Source: Oribacterium sp. KHPX15
GTDB lineage: Bacteria > Bacillota > Clostridia > Lachnospirales > Lachnospiraceae
Length of the DNA stretch: 64,000 nt
Assembly (NCBI RefSeq): GCF_900107835.1
Contig: NZ_FNRG01000013.1
Coordinates: 40,001-104,000, forward strand
Direction: 5' to 3'
Shown piece by piece: positions 16,750 through 26,027 of this stretch (positions are counted from its first letter, which is position 1; every line of letters starts with the position of its first letter). The notes under the pieces are model-generated. The model made no database searches. It saw nothing but the letters and a program-made list of their open reading frames with translations, and was not told the origin of the DNA. A program made the translations under genes and the position numbers.

Positions 16750-16892
16750 TTATCCACACATTTTATGCAACATTTTTTTATCCACATAGTTGTCCACAAT
16801 TATGCAAATTATTCCACATTTTATGTGGAATAAACGTAAATTAAACTGAATTACATCTTCATAAAATCTGCATTCATAATGGTTTTTCCACA
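16750..16892. other. AT-rich cluster of DnaA-box-like sites
   Basis: Two perfect TTATCCACA boxes (16750-16758, 16778-16786) and two single-mismatch boxes (TTGTCCACA 16790-16798; TTTTCCACA 16884-16892) lie in the same orientation. A perfect inverted repeat TTATTCCACA/TGTGGAATAA (16809-16833) and two TTATGCAA words lie between them. The surroundings are very AT-rich and non-coding. No dnaA/dnaN genes are near, and most genes to the right run toward the site, which argues against a bidirectional oriC. A DnaA-titrating or regulatory locus is possible. Confidence 0.55.
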
Positions 16893-17039
16893 TTTCAATT
16901 GCTTCCAGTAATAGCGTTTTGACTCATATCAGATAATTCCAAATTTTCAGTCATCAAGAACAGGCGCTTTGAGATTGTTGACTTAATTGTGAAGAATATG
17001 AATATGTAGTCAATGTGCTAAACATTTACTACGACAACT

Positions 17040-17804
17040 TTACAGGATATCCTTATATCGGCCGAGGAAGGTCTGCATGCGCTCGTTTTCGGAGTTGAAG
17101 ACTTCTTCGGCGGAGCCTTGCTCGACGATTACTCCGTCGGCCATGAAGATAACTTTGTCGGAAATGTCTCTGGCGAAGGACATTTCGTGGGTTACTATGA
17201 CCATGGCGATCTTAAGATCCTTCAGAGATTTAATGACCTTCAGGACTTCGCCGGTAAGTTCGGGGTCCAGGGCGCTGGTGGGCTCATCGAAAAAGAGGAC
17301 CTTTGGATTAAGGGCAAGGGCTCTTGCGATTGCTACTCTCTGCTGCTGTCCTCCGGAAAGCTGAAATGGATAGTAGTTTGCTTTATCACTTAATCCCATT
17401 TTTTCCAGTAGCTCCATTCCGATCTTTTCGGCTTCGGCTTTTGATTTTTTCTGGACATTTATCACCGCATCAGTAACATTCTGCATTACATTCCAGTGCG
17501 GGAACAGATTGAACTGCTGGAAAACGAGTCCGAATACGGAACTTACTTTTCTTATGGTTTTTTTATCTGCATATGCAGCCTTACCGTTGGGATCATTCTC
17601 GGCAACTATAGTATCCTCATACTTAAGTGTACCTGAGTCCATTGTTTCCAAAAGGGTTGCACACCTTAAAAGTGTAGACTTTCCCGAACCGGAGGGTCCG
17701 ATTATGGATACTATCTCACCGTCTTTTACTTCAAGACTAATATCTCTTAATACTTGCAGATTATCGAAGCTTTTTTTCACATGCTCCATTTCCAAAAGAT
17801 TCAT
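17040..17804 (-). CDS. Polar amino-acid ABC transporter ATP-binding protein
   Basis: A 254-residue ATPase of the GlnQ/ArtP/HisP class: GPSGSGKST (Walker A, about 36-44), Q-loop FQQFNLFPHWNV, LSGGQQQRVAIARAL (signature), VLFFDEPTSALDPE (Walker B), and VTHEMSFARD (switch His). The FQQFNLFPH and HEM...A wording is typical of the polar amino-acid uptake family. It follows the permease gene at 17901 by 96 bp on the same strand. There is a small insertion (ENDPNGKAAYADKKT) before the Q-loop. No substrate-binding protein gene is adjacent. Confidence 0.92.
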   Translation of the reverse strand: MNLLEMEHVKKSFDNLQVLRDISLEVKDGEIVSIIGPSGSGKSTLLRCATLLETMDSGTLKYEDTIVAENDPNGKAAYADKKTIRKVSSVFGLVFQQFNLFPHWNVMQNVTDAVINVQKKSKAEAEKIGMELLEKMGLSDKANYYPFQLSGGQQQRVAIARALALNPKVLFFDEPTSALDPELTGEVLKVIKSLKDLKIAMVIVTHEMSFARDISDKVIFMADGVIVEQGSAEEVFNSENERMQTFLGRYKDIL

Positions 17805-17900
17805 TTTATTATCTCCGTTATTGAATTCATCGCCCCATAAAATTTTTGTCTACTTAAGGGCCGAGGATGCATATCAAATTTTCACAAAAAATCCGAATTT

Positions 17901-18563
17901 TTATTTATAGTAGTCAAGTTTCTTTTCTGCCTTATCCATGAGAAACGCCACTACGAAATTGAACACATAATAAAACAATCCCGCAACAATAAGCGGTGTC
18001 ATGGAGGTCTGACTTGAGGATAATGCCTTTGCCTTTGTGAACATTTCCATTACTGAGATTGAGAAGGCCAGGGAGGTATCCTTGACAAGTGTTATAACTT
18101 CATTGGTAACAGACGGAAGGATTCGTTTGATAACCTGCGGAAGGATGATCCTCACAAAGGTCTGGAATTTGCTGTATCCGAGAAGTGTGGCAGCCTCGTA
18201 CTGTCCTACAGGCATTGACTGTATTCCTGATCTGTAGATCTCAGCGAAGTAGGCAGCGTAATTGATTATGAAGCCTATATAAACAGCAGAATGTCTGTAT
18301 GTGGGACTAAGCTTTATATTAAAGAGATAGTAAGGTCCGTAATATACAACAAAAAGCTGAAGCATAAGAGGTGTTCCCCTCATTATGGATATATATATCT
18401 TTGTTATGCTGCTGATAATGTTATTCTTTGACATCCTTCCAAAGGCTATAACAAGTCCCAGCGGAAGACTGAAAAGAAGTGTTATCAAAAAAATCCTTAC
18501 CGATACGGCAAGACCTTCCAGTAATTCTATTATTATCTGTGAAAGAACCATGTTTTCCTCCAA
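17901..18563 (-). CDS. Polar amino-acid ABC transporter permease
   Basis: A 220-residue permease of the His/Glu/Gln/Arg family (HisM/GlnP type) with about five membrane segments. It has the N-terminal GLAVSVRIFLITLLFSLPLG segment, MRGTPLMLQLF, and the EAA loop AATLLGYSKFQTFVRIILPQ that docks the ATPase. It would form a homodimer with the ATPase at 17040. The binding protein must be encoded elsewhere. The upstream 280 bp is unusually rich in inverted repeats. Confidence 0.9.
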   Translation of the reverse strand: MEENMVLSQIIIELLEGLAVSVRIFLITLLFSLPLGLVIAFGRMSKNNIISSITKIYISIMRGTPLMLQLFVVYYGPYYLFNIKLSPTYRHSAVYIGFIINYAAYFAEIYRSGIQSMPVGQYEAATLLGYSKFQTFVRIILPQVIKRILPSVTNEVITLVKDTSLAFSISVMEMFTKAKALSSSQTSMTPLIVAGLFYYVFNFVVAFLMDKAEKKLDYYK

Positions 18564-18826
18564 CTTATTTCCTTTAACGTGTTTCTGTCTGATTATACAT
18601 AACGCTTTAGTTCAATGCAATGATAAATCGCTAAATCAAGTGTATCACTGAAAGCCGGAAGGGACAGTTCTCGCCGGCGAGAACCATCCCAATGGATTTA
18701 CGATTTCGCTATTCCTTCTTCCAGCCTACATCTCGCGATGTAAACCTTTGGATTCGGTTCGGGATTCGCTGGCAACTACGTCCCTTGTGGACTTTTAACA
18801 AACATTTGACGACATGCCCGACATAC
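18564..18826 (-). other. Structured intergenic region upstream of the amino-acid permease
   Basis: About 260 bp without a convincing ORF. It contains a perfect 10-bp-arm palindrome around GTTCTCGCC/GGCGAGAAC (18668-18683) extended by GGGA/TCCC, a CATC-GCGA-GATG hairpin near 18730-18741, and several GAATCC/AATCC words. Possible leader RNA for the permease; no known riboswitch class recognised. Confidence 0.4.
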
Positions 18827-18859
18827 AAAAAGATGCTGTGGTGTTATCCCACAGCATCT
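18827..18859 (-). terminator. Terminator overlapping the end of the DUF3881 gene
   Basis: AGATGCTGTGG/CCACAGCATCT stem with the gene's TAA stop in its loop, followed by TTTTG on the minus strand. The 5' arm encodes the last residues of the protein. Confidence 0.9.
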
Positions 18860-19770
18860 GCGTTATCGTCATCAGCCTGACCATCCGAATCATTCTCAAT
18901 GAATTCAAGATTGCCCTGCATCCATATTTTTCCTTTAAATCTTCTTCCCACAGCCGGGATGCCCACGAGATCCGACTCATTGATGGCAACATGGAAGATA
19001 CAGTCGTTGCAGCTGATCTTCATATCCACCACATTTTCATGGGTGTAAACATTCTCCTTTACTCTGAGAGAAACTATCTCTCCAAGGATGGAATATATAT
19101 CACACTCCACACCCGTCGGCATGAATGTCGTTTCTACTATGCTGTATAAATCTTCTGTAACTATGCGCTGATGGAGCTCGTTAAACATATTGATATCCGT
19201 TTCGGTAAGAGTATCAATTGCTTCCTGGTCTCCCTGCCTTGCGGCTTCAAACAGTCTTCTGCGCTCATTGCTTTGTCTTTTTACAGCTTCAGGATCTTCA
19301 TCCTTCTTCTCTATCGGTAAAAGGATCTTTCCGTCGCTGGCAAGTCCTGTAAGAAATGCCTGTCTTGCTTTTACATGCATATCCATTTTTTGGAGTTCTC
19401 TGAGCTGTACTGAGTTGGTCACATAAAAAATCAGTGTGATACCTGACTTAAAGTCTTCAAGTACTCCTGCATAAGTTTCCTTTTCCAGATGTCTCTCCAC
19501 AGATCCTGCTTCTGTCAATGTTCCATCATAGGATCTCATATACGGAAAATAATATTTCCTGTGAAAAACACCGTCGGGAGTTCTCTCTCCCACAACCGCA
19601 ATACCCATGGAAGGTGCCACCGGAAGCTGATACTGCTCAATGACTGAACCCTCGTTACCATTGATGATAAGAGTCCGGTACTTGTCATTAACAGCACGCT
19701 CCAAAAGCGGCTCAAGCTGCATGTCCGTTTGTATTTTTGAAAATCCGATCGTTTTCAGAAAATTATGCAT
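18844..19770 (-). CDS. DUF3881 family protein
   Basis: A 308-residue soluble protein that I recognise as DUF3881, a family seen mainly in Lachnospiraceae; no function is established. Visible features are an MHNFLKTIGFSKI start, a mixed alpha/beta body, a charged helical segment (about 155-190, VKRQSNERRRLFEAARQGDQ) and an acidic C-terminal tail (DSDGQADDDNADAV). No signal peptide or membrane segment. CNDCIFHV holds two cysteines. Monocistronic, with its own terminator embedded in the 3' end. Confidence 0.7.
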   Translation of the reverse strand: MHNFLKTIGFSKIQTDMQLEPLLERAVNDKYRTLIINGNEGSVIEQYQLPVAPSMGIAVVGERTPDGVFHRKYYFPYMRSYDGTLTEAGSVERHLEKETYAGVLEDFKSGITLIFYVTNSVQLRELQKMDMHVKARQAFLTGLASDGKILLPIEKKDEDPEAVKRQSNERRRLFEAARQGDQEAIDTLTETDINMFNELHQRIVTEDLYSIVETTFMPTGVECDIYSILGEIVSLRVKENVYTHENVVDMKISCNDCIFHVAINESDLVGIPAVGRRFKGKIWMQGNLEFIENDSDGQADDDNADAVG

Positions 19771-20078
19771 CTATAACCCCTTTAGACTGCAATCTGAATA
19801 ATCTTATATTTTCCCGTAAAAATCAAATGCTTTTCAACAGAATGAACGTCTACCAATCTGAAACTCAATTGATTTCATTTAGAAATGTAAGATAATTACA
19901 TTTACGGGAATAACCAATGAAAGCCAGGTGTTAAATACACCTGACTTTCGTATATTACTATATCAGTTTCTTAATTGCAAGCAATCTCAGAATCCCTGCA
20001 TCAGTCTATCATAATACCTGCTGATACTCCGTTTACGGGATCGGCGGCATTACACAAATCCATCAGCAAAAAGTAATA
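19771..20078. other. Intergenic region with gdhA downstream hairpin
   Basis: 308 bp between gdhA and the DUF3881 gene. It holds a GAAAG-CCAGGTGT/ACACCTG-CTTTC hairpin (19919-19949) that may terminate gdhA transcripts, though its T-run is poor, and AT-rich DNA that should include the DUF3881 promoter. No coding region seen. Confidence 0.5.
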
Positions 20079-21446
<1,368 letters not shown>

Positions 21447-21448
21447 TT

Positions 21449-21563
21449 AAAAAAATCCGGTGCCAGGACAGACCACGCCCCCTCTTCCTGAAAGGCGCCC
21501 CCATTGGCTCCGAATCGTTTGCTTTACATGAATCAATATAGCACGTTATAACTTTAGAGTAAA
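21449..21563 (-). promoter_or_regulatory. gdhA promoter and leader attenuator hairpin
   Basis: Promoter on the minus strand: TTTACT (21558-21563), 17-base spacer, TATATT (21535-21540). The leader contains ATTCGGAGCCA (21505-21515) pairing with TGGCACCGGAT (21455-21465) with one mismatch, followed directly by seven Ts (21449-21455): an intrinsic terminator in the 5' UTR. An internal CAGGA/TCCTG pairing offers an alternative fold. The signal is unknown. Confidence 0.6.
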
Positions 21564-21610
21564 CAAAAAATAACAGACATAACTAAATGGTATGATTGGT
21601 TTATGTATAT

Positions 21611-21648
21611 AAAAGAAGCTGTGTGAGATATAGATCTCACACAGCTTC
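21611..21648 (-). terminator. Rho-independent terminator of adhE
   Basis: GAAGCTGTGTGAGAT pairs with ATCTCACACAGCTTC, followed by TTTTATA on the minus strand, about 70 bp after the adhE stop. Confidence 0.92.
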
Positions 21649-21719
21649 ACTTTATGAACTTGTTGCCACAAGGTTCATCATTTTATGAATATCAAAGTAA
21701 GATAGCGCATAGCTAAGTA

Positions 21720-24386
21720 TTACTCTGTATACTCCTTTACGCAACCAAGTATCTCTACAGGGGTTTTGTCGTTCTTCTTGTACTTCTTTCCGTAGAAGGC
21801 AAGCATGTAGATTTCCTTGAGGTCTGAGATCAGCGGGTAGCGGGGATTAGCGCCGGTACACTGGTCGTCGAAGGCCTTGACACTCATTTCATCGAGGGTC
21901 TTTAAGAAATCTTCTTCTGTTACGTTGTAGTCCTGTATTCTTTCCTTAACGCCTACTGTCTTCTTGAGTTCTGTGATCTTCTCGCAGAGCTTCTCAACAG
22001 CCTTTGCATCGTCCTTCTCGTTAATGCCTACGAAACGTGCACACTCAGCATATCTCTTAAGTGTGTGAGGATACTCATACTGAGGGAATGTTCCCATCTT
22101 TGGCGGCTGCTCTGATGCGTTATATCTGATTACAGCATTAAGAAGCAGTGCGTTTGCAAGTCCGTGAGGGATGTGGTGGAATGCGCCAAGCTTGTGAGCC
22201 ATGGAGTGACAGATTCCAAGGAATGCATTGGCGAAAGCCATACCTGCCATGCAGGAAGCATTGGCCATCTCATCACGTGCCTTGATGTTTGTAGGCTCGT
22301 TGTAGGCTGTAGGAAGGTAATCAAATACTCTCTTCATAGCCTGAAGTGCGAGACCGTCTGTATATGGTGAAGCCATCATACTTGCGTATGCCTCAAGAGC
22401 GTGTACAAGTACGTCGATTCCGGATGCAGCTGTAAGTCCTCTTGGCTGTGTCATCATGTTGTCTGTGTCAACGATGGCAATGTTAGGAAGAAGCTCGTAG
22501 TCAGTGATAGGATACTTTGTTCCTGTCTCCTCATCTGTGATAACCGCGAACGGTGTAACCTCTGAACCTGTTCCAGAAGATGTAGGGATAGCTATAAACA
22601 GAGCCTTCTCGCCCATCTTAGGGAACTGGTAAACCTTCTTACGGATATCGATGTAACGCATAGCCATGTCAGCGAACTTTACTTCAGGATGCTCGTAAAG
22701 AACCCACATGATCTTTGCTGCGTCCATTGCTGAACCGCCGCCGAATGCGATGATGGTGTCAGGATTGTAACGTGCCATCTGCTCAGCACCTTCAGTTGCA
22801 TTTGCAAGTGTAGGATCAGGCTGAACATGAGAGAATACTCTGTAGTCGATTCCCATCTCATGAAGCTTATCTGTTATAGGCTTGATGTATCCTGCCTGAT
22901 CAAGGAAGGAGTCTGTTACCAGGAACACCTTCTTCTTATCGTAAACGTCCTTAAGCTCACTGAGGGCTACAGGCATACAGCCCTTCTTGAAATAAACCTT
23001 CTCAGGTGTTCTGAACCAGAGCATATTCTCTCTCCTCTCTGCAACTGTCTTGTAGTTTAAAAGATGCTTGATACCAACGTTCTCCGATACGGAGTTTCCG
23101 CCGTAAGAACCGCATCCCAGTGTAAGAGAAGGAGCAACCTTAAAGTTATAGAGATCACCGATTCCACCATGTGAAGACGGCATGTTGAGAAGTATTCTGC
23201 AGGCATGCATTGCAACTGCGTGCTTATGAATCTTCTCAGTCTCTCTGGGATCAATGAAGATAGATGCTGTGTGTCCGGGGCCTCCGTCCATGAGAAGGAG
23301 CTCTGCATTCTTAATAGCAGCATCGAAATCCTTTGCCTTGTACATTCCGAGAACAGGTGAAAGCTTCTCGTGTGCAAATGGCTCTGCCTTTGTGTTATCT
23401 GAAACCTCTCCTATGATAACCTTCTTATCGTGAGGGATCTTTACGCCGGCAAGCTCAGCGATCTTCCATGCAGGCTGTCCAACGATCTTGGCATTGAGTG
23501 AGCCGTTGATAATGATGGTCTTTCCAACCTTCTCACGCTCCTCCTTGTTAAGGAAGTATGCGCCTCTGTACTCCAGCTCTTTCTTTACCTTATCGTAAAC
23601 GTCTGCAACAACGGTTATTGACTGCTCTGATGCACAAATCATACCGTTATCAAATGTCTTTGAATGAAGGATAGAGGAAACTGCCATCTCGATATCGGCT
23701 GTAGAATCGATGATACATGGGTTGTTTCCTGCACCAACTCCGAGAGCCGGTGTTCCTGATGAATAAGCTGCGTTAACCATTCCCGGTCCGCCGGTAGCAA
23801 GGATGCAGTCAGCATCATGCATGATCTCTGATGTCATCTCCAGTGACGGCTCATCGATCCATCCGATGATGTTCTCAGGTGCACCTGCTGCAACTGCTGC
23901 GTCAAGTACGATCTTTGCTGCAAGGCTTGTACACTTCTTAGCTCTTGGGTGCGGGCTGATGATGATACCGTTTCTTGTCTTAAGGCAAAGCAATGTCTTG
24001 AAAATAGCTGTTGATGTAGGGTTTGTTGTAGGGATAACGGCAGCGATAAGTCCCAAAGGCTCGGCAACTGTCTTTGTTCCGAACGCAGGATCCTCATCGA
24101 TAACTCCGCAGGTCTGTACATTCTTGTATTTATTATAGATGTACTCAGCTGCATAGTTGTTCTTGATAACCTTATCCTCAACTACGCCCATTCCTGTTTC
24201 TTCTACAGCCATCTGCGCAAGCTCTATACGCATCTGGTTTGCTGCTGTAGCTGCTGCATTGAAGATCTTGTCAACCTGTTCCTGACTGTAAGTCGCGAAC
24301 TTCTCCTGAGCCTCACGAACTACCTGGATCTTCTGAAGCAATGAATCCATGTCATTTACAACTTCCGGATTTTTTACTTTACTCAT
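21720..24386 (-). CDS. adhE: Bifunctional acetaldehyde-CoA/alcohol dehydrogenase
   Basis: An 888-residue AdhE, starting at the ATG at 24386 (AGAGGAAA ribosome binding site) rather than at the upstream TTG. The N-terminal half (about 1-440) is an aldehyde dehydrogenase with the catalytic Cys in FDNGMICASEQSI. The C-terminal half (about 450-888) is an iron-dependent alcohol dehydrogenase with GGGSAMDAAK for NAD and HSMAHKLGAFHHIPHGLANALL with iron-binding histidines. It converts acetyl-CoA to acetaldehyde and ethanol, re-oxidising two NADH in fermentation, and usually forms spirosomes. A strong promoter with a Rex-like operator precedes it. Confidence 0.96.
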   Translation of the reverse strand: MSKVKNPEVVNDMDSLLQKIQVVREAQEKFATYSQEQVDKIFNAAATAANQMRIELAQMAVEETGMGVVEDKVIKNNYAAEYIYNKYKNVQTCGVIDEDPAFGTKTVAEPLGLIAAVIPTTNPTSTAIFKTLLCLKTRNGIIISPHPRAKKCTSLAAKIVLDAAVAAGAPENIIGWIDEPSLEMTSEIMHDADCILATGGPGMVNAAYSSGTPALGVGAGNNPCIIDSTADIEMAVSSILHSKTFDNGMICASEQSITVVADVYDKVKKELEYRGAYFLNKEEREKVGKTIIINGSLNAKIVGQPAWKIAELAGVKIPHDKKVIIGEVSDNTKAEPFAHEKLSPVLGMYKAKDFDAAIKNAELLLMDGGPGHTASIFIDPRETEKIHKHAVAMHACRILLNMPSSHGGIGDLYNFKVAPSLTLGCGSYGGNSVSENVGIKHLLNYKTVAERRENMLWFRTPEKVYFKKGCMPVALSELKDVYDKKKVFLVTDSFLDQAGYIKPITDKLHEMGIDYRVFSHVQPDPTLANATEGAEQMARYNPDTIIAFGGGSAMDAAKIMWVLYEHPEVKFADMAMRYIDIRKKVYQFPKMGEKALFIAIPTSSGTGSEVTPFAVITDEETGTKYPITDYELLPNIAIVDTDNMMTQPRGLTAASGIDVLVHALEAYASMMASPYTDGLALQAMKRVFDYLPTAYNEPTNIKARDEMANASCMAGMAFANAFLGICHSMAHKLGAFHHIPHGLANALLLNAVIRYNASEQPPKMGTFPQYEYPHTLKRYAECARFVGINEKDDAKAVEKLCEKITELKKTVGVKERIQDYNVTEEDFLKTLDEMSVKAFDDQCTGANPRYPLISDLKEIYMLAFYGKKYKKNDKTPVEILGCVKEYTE

Positions 24387-24454
24387 GTGATTTCCTCTTT
24401 TCTGTGGCAACAATAGTTTCTGAAAAATAATTTCACGAATCTGTTCTGATTCGT

Positions 24455-24512
24455 TTGTTATTTTTTTATCAATCTATGGACATAGTATATTTCCTAAATC
24501 TCTCCTTGTCAA
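24455..24512 (-). promoter_or_regulatory. adhE promoter with Rex-like operator
   Basis: On the minus strand TTGACA (24507-24512), a 17-base spacer and TATACT (24484-24489). About 11 bases downstream of the -10 hexamer, TTGTTATTTTTTTATCAA (24455-24472) matches the Rex consensus TTGTTAA-N4-TTAACAA at all but two symmetric positions. Its place over the initially transcribed region suits NADH-controlled repression. Confidence 0.65.
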
Positions 24513-24616
24513 TACAAATTGACATTTTTTTAACATTCTTTTAATAATTTACAGAGCTTTCATATATCCACAATACATCAAAATCATATGAAATGGTGAA
24601 ATATTGACCGGCTGTT

Positions 24617-25897
24617 TCAATGCCAGAAAACCCATATAAAAAGGTAGCCTGTTGTAGCTGCAACCAATGTGAAAGGAAGCCCTATCTTCATAAAATCTCC
24701 AAAAGACACTTCATGACCACCTTTCTTCAGCATACCTACTGCCGTGATATTGGCACTTGCCCCTATCGGTGTAATGTTTCCTCCCAGGGTAGCACCTGTA
24801 AGAAGTCCGAAGTAAAGCACATAAGGCTCGATACCCAGAAGAGAGGTAATACCCGTCAGTATAGGAAGCATGGTAGCAACATACGGAATATTGTCGATAA
24901 AGGCAGAAAACAATACAGAACCCCATACTATGATGGTGTACAGTAAAAACAGATTATCTCCGCCTGCATCTACTATGAGTTTTGCCGCATCATCTATAAG
25001 TCCCACATCGGTTATTCCGCGGATAACCACGAAAAGACCGCAAAGAACAAATAATGTTTCAAAATCAACCGACGCCATGGCACGTCTGAGATTTGTAATG
25101 CTTCTCCTGGTAACGTAATCGTAAATCAGACATATAACCGCGATGACCATACATATGGCACCGTTTGTTATTGACGGAGTATCCGGAATGAAAGATGCGA
25201 TAATGAGACATACAACTATTCCGCAAAGTGCGATAGTGGGAAACTTATCCTCCACAACGGTTTTTTCATTTGCCTCAACCGGCTGGGTGAGCTTATGAAA
25301 AAGAAACATCATTACAGGTACTGTCATGATCGCTCCAAGCTCAACAGCCCAGAAAATTCCGGGACGTCCCTTCATCCAGAAGAATTCCATGAAGTTCATG
25401 TTTGCGTAATCACCAAGCATGATAGACGTTGTATCACCTACCAGTGTTGCAGCTCCCTGAAGATTGGAGGAAACAGCCACCGAAAGAATCATGGATACCG
25501 GTGAGATGTCCAGCTTCTTACATATTGCAAGGCCCACCGGCGCTATCATGAGAACTGTGGCAACATTATCTATAAATGCCGAAACAGCTCCCGAGAAGAG
25601 CGACATGAGTATGATTACCCACATCACATTAGGACATTTATCCAGAATGATGTCAGCCATCAGGTTAGGCATCTTCGATTCGATAAAGAAGAAAACCACT
25701 AACATGGTTCCGCCTATCATCATGAGAACGTTCCAGTTAACAACGGAAAGAATGTACATAAAATCTCTCCGCATTATTCCAAGAACCACAAAGGCTGCTG
25801 CAACCGCCCAGATCGTAAATAACTTCCATTCGGATTTCACGATCATAACCACATACATCAGGATAAATAATGCTAAAGCAACATATTTTATTTCCAA
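24617..25897 (-). CDS. SLC13/ArsB-type ion transporter (ITP superfamily)
   Basis: A 426-residue membrane protein with about ten hydrophobic segments and two inverted repeats, each with an FIDN motif (SAFIDNVATVLMIAP near 110; SAFIDNIPYVATMLP near 330) followed by a Gly-rich hairpin (LVGDTTSIMLG; LGGNITPIGASANI). This is the pattern of the ArsB/NhaD/SLC13-like anion or Na+/H+ transporters. The substrate (arsenite, dicarboxylate, sulfate or sodium) cannot be decided; no arsC/arsR neighbour supports arsenite. The start is TTG, with AAGGGGG six bases upstream. Confidence 0.78.
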   Translation of the reverse strand: MEIKYVALALFILMYVVMIVKSEWKLFTIWAVAAAFVVLGIMRRDFMYILSVVNWNVLMMIGGTMLVVFFFIESKMPNLMADIILDKCPNVMWVIILMSLFSGAVSAFIDNVATVLMIAPVGLAICKKLDISPVSMILSVAVSSNLQGAATLVGDTTSIMLGDYANMNFMEFFWMKGRPGIFWAVELGAIMTVPVMMFLFHKLTQPVEANEKTVVEDKFPTIALCGIVVCLIIASFIPDTPSITNGAICMVIAVICLIYDYVTRRSITNLRRAMASVDFETLFVLCGLFVVIRGITDVGLIDDAAKLIVDAGGDNLFLLYTIIVWGSVLFSAFIDNIPYVATMLPILTGITSLLGIEPYVLYFGLLTGATLGGNITPIGASANITAVGMLKKGGHEVSFGDFMKIGLPFTLVAATTGYLFIWVFWH

Positions 25898-25911
25898 AAT
25901 TAACCCCCTTC

Positions 25912-25960
25912 AAAAAAATACAAAGAAGGAGACTGTTGATCCTCTCACCAGTCTCCTTCT
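25912..25960 (-). terminator. Rho-independent terminator after murA
   Basis: AGAAGGAGACTG/CAGTCTCCTTCT stem followed on the minus strand by TTGTATTTTTTTG, between murA and the transporter gene. Confidence 0.9.
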
Positions 25961-26027
25961 GCATTATAATATTTTATTCATGGCATACATGTCTTCAGGA
26001 ATCTATGAGACCACTATCTTCCCTGTA

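Noticed and set aside
16690..17039. Chromosomal oriC
   Set aside because: The DnaA boxes are real, but dnaA/dnaN are absent and the genes and rRNA to the right run toward the site, not away from it.
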